DNA of 64,000 nt from Spectribacter hydrogenoxidans (GTDB taxonomy: Bacteria; Pseudomonadota; Gammaproteobacteria; Nevskiales; Salinisphaeraceae), in assembly GCF_031846275.1 (NCBI RefSeq), contig NZ_JAVRIB010000006.1:62001-126000 (forward strand), given 5' to 3'. Position 1 is the first letter of the stretch; the number at the start of each line of letters is the position of its first letter. Positions 61,416-64,000 of this stretch are shown one piece after another. Both the position numbers and the translations under genes were made by a program. Below the pieces are notes generated by a model. That model ran no database searches. It was not told the origin of the DNA and worked only from the letters and a program-made list of their open reading frames with translations.

Positions 61416-61493
61416 GCGAGCGGCCATGAGCACGACCGCGTCAGATGGGCGCCGCCCGGTTCGCCCGGCCGACTGAGCGACAGGCCGCCCGTG

Positions 61494-62078
61494 ATGCGTC
61501 CCTGCGCCTCCCTCAACGCTGAACCCGGGCAGATATCGGCCTGGCTGCAGGCGGTGGCCGCGGGCGACCAGCGCGCCTTCCGGCGCCTCTACCAGGCCAC
61601 CGCGCCGAAACTTATGGCTTTGCTGATCCGTATATTGGGGACAGAGGAAGCCGCCGAGGACGCGCTACAGGATGCATTCGTCAAGATCTGGCAGAAGGCG
61701 GGCAGTTTCGCGCCGGAGCGCGGATCGGGTCTGACCTGGATGCTTACGGTGGCGCGCTACCAGGCGCTGGACATGATGCGCCGGCGCCGGCCGATGGGAT
61801 CCATCGACGACGCCTCGGCCGAGACGAGTGCCGCGCTGGCCGAGCGGGCCGCGTTGCAGCCGGAGAACCGCGAGGAAACGATGCAGACACTGGCCCGGAT
61901 ACAGGACTATCTTGGTGATCTGCCCCGCGATCAGCGGCGGGCACTGATGCTGGCCTATTTCCGCGGCATGCCCTATCGCGAGCTGGCCCAGCGCCTGCGG
62001 GTGCCCGAAGCCACTATCAAGACCTGGGTACGACGTGGCCTCGCGCGCCTGCGCGAACGCCTCAAGGAGCGGCCATGA
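61494..62078 (+). CDS. ECF-family RNA polymerase sigma factor (second copy)
   Basis: A 194-aa paralogue of the sigma factor at 60.1-60.7 kb. Region 2 is ALQDAFVKIWQKAGSFAPER with LTWMLTVARYQALDMMRRRR, and region 4 is RRALMLAYFRGMPYRELAQR with TIKTWVRRGLARLRERLKE. The same phrases recur in the first copy, so the pair probably arose by tandem duplication. GTG at 61491 and ATG at 61494 are both possible. It overlaps its anti-sigma gene by four bases. Confidence 0.93.
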   Translation: MRPCASLNAEPGQISAWLQAVAAGDQRAFRRLYQATAPKLMALLIRILGTEEAAEDALQDAFVKIWQKAGSFAPERGSGLTWMLTVARYQALDMMRRRRPMGSIDDASAETSAALAERAALQPENREETMQTLARIQDYLGDLPRDQRRALMLAYFRGMPYRELAQRLRVPEATIKTWVRRGLARLRERLKERP

Positions 62079-62779
62079 GCACCAGCGATCCTGACAGCGA
62101 ACAGGCCTATCTGGCCGCGGAATACGTGCTCGGCGCGCTGGAACCCGAACAGGCGAGCATGGTGGCCGAGCGTCTCCGGTTCGACGCGGTCCTGCGTGAC
62201 GAGGTCGCCGTCTGGGAGCACCGGCTGTCGATGCTGGCGCGGGACCTGCCGCCGCATCCTCCGCGGTCCGGCGTCTGGCAGACCCTGGTTGACCGGCTGG
62301 GGTTTGATAACTGGCGTCAGCAGCTTTGGTTCTGGCGCGGCATGACCGCCGCCTCGATGATGGCCACACTGGTGCTGGCGGCGGTACTGGTGTTCGCGCC
62401 GGGTACCCGACCCGGGATGTCGCCCGCCGACGCGCCGCTCTACGTCAGCCTGATTCGTGACGAGACCCGCGGCGTGGGCTGGTTGGTCACCGCGGGGCCC
62501 GATAAGCACGAACTTCGCGTGAAGACCCTGGGCAGCTATCAGGTGCCCGGGCACAAGTCACTGCAGCTGTGGCTGCATAACCCTAGCGGGGAACTGGTAT
62601 CGCTGGGGCTGCTGCCGACCGACGGCGAACAACGTTTCGTTCTGCCGGCCAACCTGGCCGAAGCGTTGTCCGATCGTGCCACGCTGGCGGTGTCGCTGGA
62701 GCCGCCCGGCGGTTCGCCCACCGGCCGGCCCACGGGCCAGACGGTGTCGATCGCGCCGGTCACCGCGGAAACCAGTTAA
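62075..62779 (+). CDS. RskA-like anti-sigma factor (second copy)
   Basis: A 234-aa paralogue of the protein at 60.7-61.4 kb, sharing LAAEYVLGALEPEQ, SLIRDETRGVGWLVTAG, LQLWLHNPSGELVSLGLLP and SLEPPGGSPTGRPTGQ. It has one TM helix (MTAASMMATLVLAAVLVFA) and no zinc motif in the sigma-binding part. ATG overlaps the sigma stop (ATGA). Its end overlaps the end of the opposing DUF547 gene by four bases. Confidence 0.9.
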   Translation: MSTSDPDSEQAYLAAEYVLGALEPEQASMVAERLRFDAVLRDEVAVWEHRLSMLARDLPPHPPRSGVWQTLVDRLGFDNWRQQLWFWRGMTAASMMATLVLAAVLVFAPGTRPGMSPADAPLYVSLIRDETRGVGWLVTAGPDKHELRVKTLGSYQVPGHKSLQLWLHNPSGELVSLGLLPTDGEQRFVLPANLAEALSDRATLAVSLEPPGGSPTGRPTGQTVSIAPVTAETS

Positions 62780-63603
62780 CGAGCCGACGCCGCGTCATTC
62801 AGCGACCAGTCATAGCGGTAGCCGGCGATGCCCTCGGCGGCATCCAGGCGGGCTGACAGGGCTGGTTCGGCAAAGCGCCGCAGGTGACTGATGACACCGG
62901 TTTCGCTGCCGCCGAAATCGACCTGATACCACTCGTAGATCTTCGACACCAGCAGCCGTCCATCGTCGAAACGCGCCCCGCGCCGGCTGTTGACGTAGGC
63001 CCGGGCGTTGTCCCGCAGCTGCTGGTTGACGCGATCCCCGAGATACGCGCTGTCGCGCAGGTTCGGGCAGCCCACCGACGCGCAGTTGACGCCGTAGTGG
63101 GTCAGGCCGTCCCCCCAGATGGGCCGCAGGATACGGTGCTCGATATCGTCCAGGCTGAGGGGCTTGCCATCCACGGTGAGCAGTTTCTGCTGCCAGGCGT
63201 TGCTGCCCAGTCCGAACAGGCCGCCGCCGATGTCGCGGATGCTGTCTACCGGATATTTTTCCAGAATCAGTCGCACGGTGGCCGCGTTGTACAGATTCAG
63301 CCAGTAGGCGCGCTGTACCGGACGGCTGTAATCGGCGATGGCCACGTTTTCCAGCCGGCGGATATAGGTGTCGAGCGCCTTCCGATCCGCCGGACTCACC
63401 GCGCCGTAGCGGACCCGATTCAGGCCCAGGGCCGGATCCGGCACCACATGGGCACGCAGGAAATCGCTCCAGGCGGCGTGATCGATGGTAGCGGTGCTGT
63501 TCTCGTCGTGAGCGGTCCAGTGTTCCCACAGGTCCGCGCTGGGTGCGGCCTGGGTGGTGGCCGGGAACAGCAGGCAGGTGAGCAGTGCGCCGATGATTCG
63601 CAT
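62776..63603 (-). CDS. Exported DUF547 protein
   Basis: A 275-aa secreted or periplasmic protein. A signal peptide ends at TTQAAPSAD. The DUF547 domain follows: VQRAYWLNLYNAATVRLIL, GLTHYGVNCASVGCPNLRD and ISRIYEW-like LVSKIYEWYQVDFGG. The NCAS-GCP signature with its two cysteines is complete. The family is related to transglutaminase-like folds, but its activity is unknown. ATG at 63603 is 33 bases from the MITE-like element. Confidence 0.9.
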   Translation of the reverse strand: MRIIGALLTCLLFPATTQAAPSADLWEHWTAHDENSTATIDHAAWSDFLRAHVVPDPALGLNRVRYGAVSPADRKALDTYIRRLENVAIADYSRPVQRAYWLNLYNAATVRLILEKYPVDSIRDIGGGLFGLGSNAWQQKLLTVDGKPLSLDDIEHRILRPIWGDGLTHYGVNCASVGCPNLRDSAYLGDRVNQQLRDNARAYVNSRRGARFDDGRLLVSKIYEWYQVDFGGSETGVISHLRRFAEPALSARLDAAEGIAGYRYDWSLNDAASAR

Positions 63604-63635
63604 GGGCTGGTCTCTGTCCGTCGTGATTGAGGTTA

Positions 63636-63900
63636 GGGCGTGTTAACAATTAGCGCGACGCCGCGCCGGCGACCATTTTTCCGCAAGACAAGGCGTCGCG
63701 AGCGCAGTGTAGCCAGCCTACTCAAGCGAGCGACAACGCAGGATTGCGGGAAAATGGTCCCGTCCCGAAGGGCTGCGCCCCAAATTCGCCCAGTCGGCGT
63801 TGCTCGTCGTTCATTTGGTGAAACCAAACTTCTCTCCTCGCGCCTTGCCTGGCCAAATTTTGGACAGCAACGCGGTGCCGCGGTAATTGTTAACACGCCC
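63636..63900. mobile_element. MITE-like element, 265 bp, TA-flanked
   Basis: Terminal inverted repeats share GGGCGTGTTAACAATTA exactly, and agreement continues to 21 of 22 positions. TA dinucleotides flank both ends (63634-63635 and 63901-63902), as after insertion by an IS630/Tc1-mariner-type transposase. Inside, GACCATTTTTCCGCAA (63671-63686) faces its near-exact complement (63744-63759), and a second imperfect hairpin fills the right half. No transposase gene is present. The open frames on both strands are by-products of this symmetry. Confidence 0.8.
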
Positions 63901-64000
63901 TAGAAGACCGGGTCCGATCGTGATTGCTCGCCGGCCTCGCGCTTGACCCGCCGGCGGGGCTTCGGGAAAGCTGCCGCAAAGCCGCCGCCGGAACGGATCA
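63900..64000 (-). CDS. Possible C-terminal end of a protein cut by the window edge
   Basis: On the minus strand the frame entering at the right edge reads about 32 residues, basic and Arg/Lys-rich in the middle (FPKPRRRVKREAGEQS), and stops at TAG (63902-63900). Codon third positions are mostly G or C, as in real genes here. The last base of the stop lies in the MITE-like element and the first two are its TA flank, so the original C-terminus may have been longer. Only the tail is visible; no family can be named. Confidence 0.35.
   Translation of the reverse strand, partial: IRSGGGFAAAFPKPRRRVKREAGEQSRSDPVF

Noticed and set aside
63633..63903. Two 87-codon frames on opposite strands sharing MLTI at the start and VNTP at the end
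   Set aside because: They are produced by the symmetry of the inverted-repeat element, not by two proteins.

Overview
This window is a very GC-rich chromosomal segment from a gammaproteobacterium. Two conserved gene orders support that reading: topA-smg-dprA-LysM-def-fmt-rsmB, and a hisBHAF / hisIE / tatABC set next to trkA-trkH. Other gammaproteobacterial marks are DusB, FolM, an OxyR with the E. coli cysteine numbering, HemF, and rpsU beside tsaD. The overall style recalls halophilic or Chromatiales/Ectothiorhodospiraceae-like lineages, but the genus cannot be fixed from sequence alone. I found no rRNA, tRNA, CRISPR array or prophage. Coding density is very high, and many neighbours overlap by a few bases. 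The high GC also produces many long spurious open frames antisense to real genes; these are left out.

Layout, 1-28.8 kb: a truncated FMN hydroxy-acid oxidase; DUF4112; Bcp; yqeY and rpsU divergent from tsaD; a fused FolB-FolK; lipA; sppA; an alpha/beta hydrolase; a PhoP/PhoQ-like two-component operon with PepSY and glycine-zipper exported proteins; a solitary ParM-like actin; DUF3080/dinB; a sigma54-activator-like AAA+ ATPase with no DNA-binding domain; an OYE-family oxidoreductase; a BON lipoprotein; dusB; DUF1631; folM; uppP; cca; an NDUFA9-like protein; slt and TauE. 28.8-39.5 kb: oxyR, hemF, tsaC, topA, smg, dprA, a LysM protein, def, fmt and rsmB. 39.5-53.3 kb: hisFAHB and dtd, a TRAP transporter split over two strands, thrB, TPR, trkH and trkA (all leftward except dctP), then hisI-hisE-tatABC rightward. 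53.3-64 kb: two small exported proteins with back-to-back terminators; endonuclease V; an sll1863-like stress protein; mntR; aroE; hemB; an arsS-arsM pair; two tandem ECF sigma/anti-sigma pairs; a DUF547 protein; and a 265-bp MITE-like element near the right edge.

The most interesting signals are these. (1) A direct repeat, TTCAG-N6-TTCA(G/T), stands exactly 11 nt from a -10-like hexamer at three promoters: the two-component operon itself, its divergent exported-protein gene, and a distant exported-protein gene at 53.4 kb. This suggests an autoregulated envelope regulon. (2) A single inversion of about 11.4 kb (39.53 to about 50.9-51.0 kb) would restore both rsmB-trkA-trkH and hisBHAF-hisIE-tatABC. 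(3) An orphan chromosomal ParM/StbA-like actin has no visible partner. (4) An AAA+ protein built like a sigma54 activator carries GAFPGA instead of GAFTGA and has no HTH. (5) Endonuclease V homology extends upstream of the first conventional start codon to a CTG that overlaps the upstream stop. (6) A TA-flanked inverted-repeat element supplies the third base of a neighbour's stop codon.
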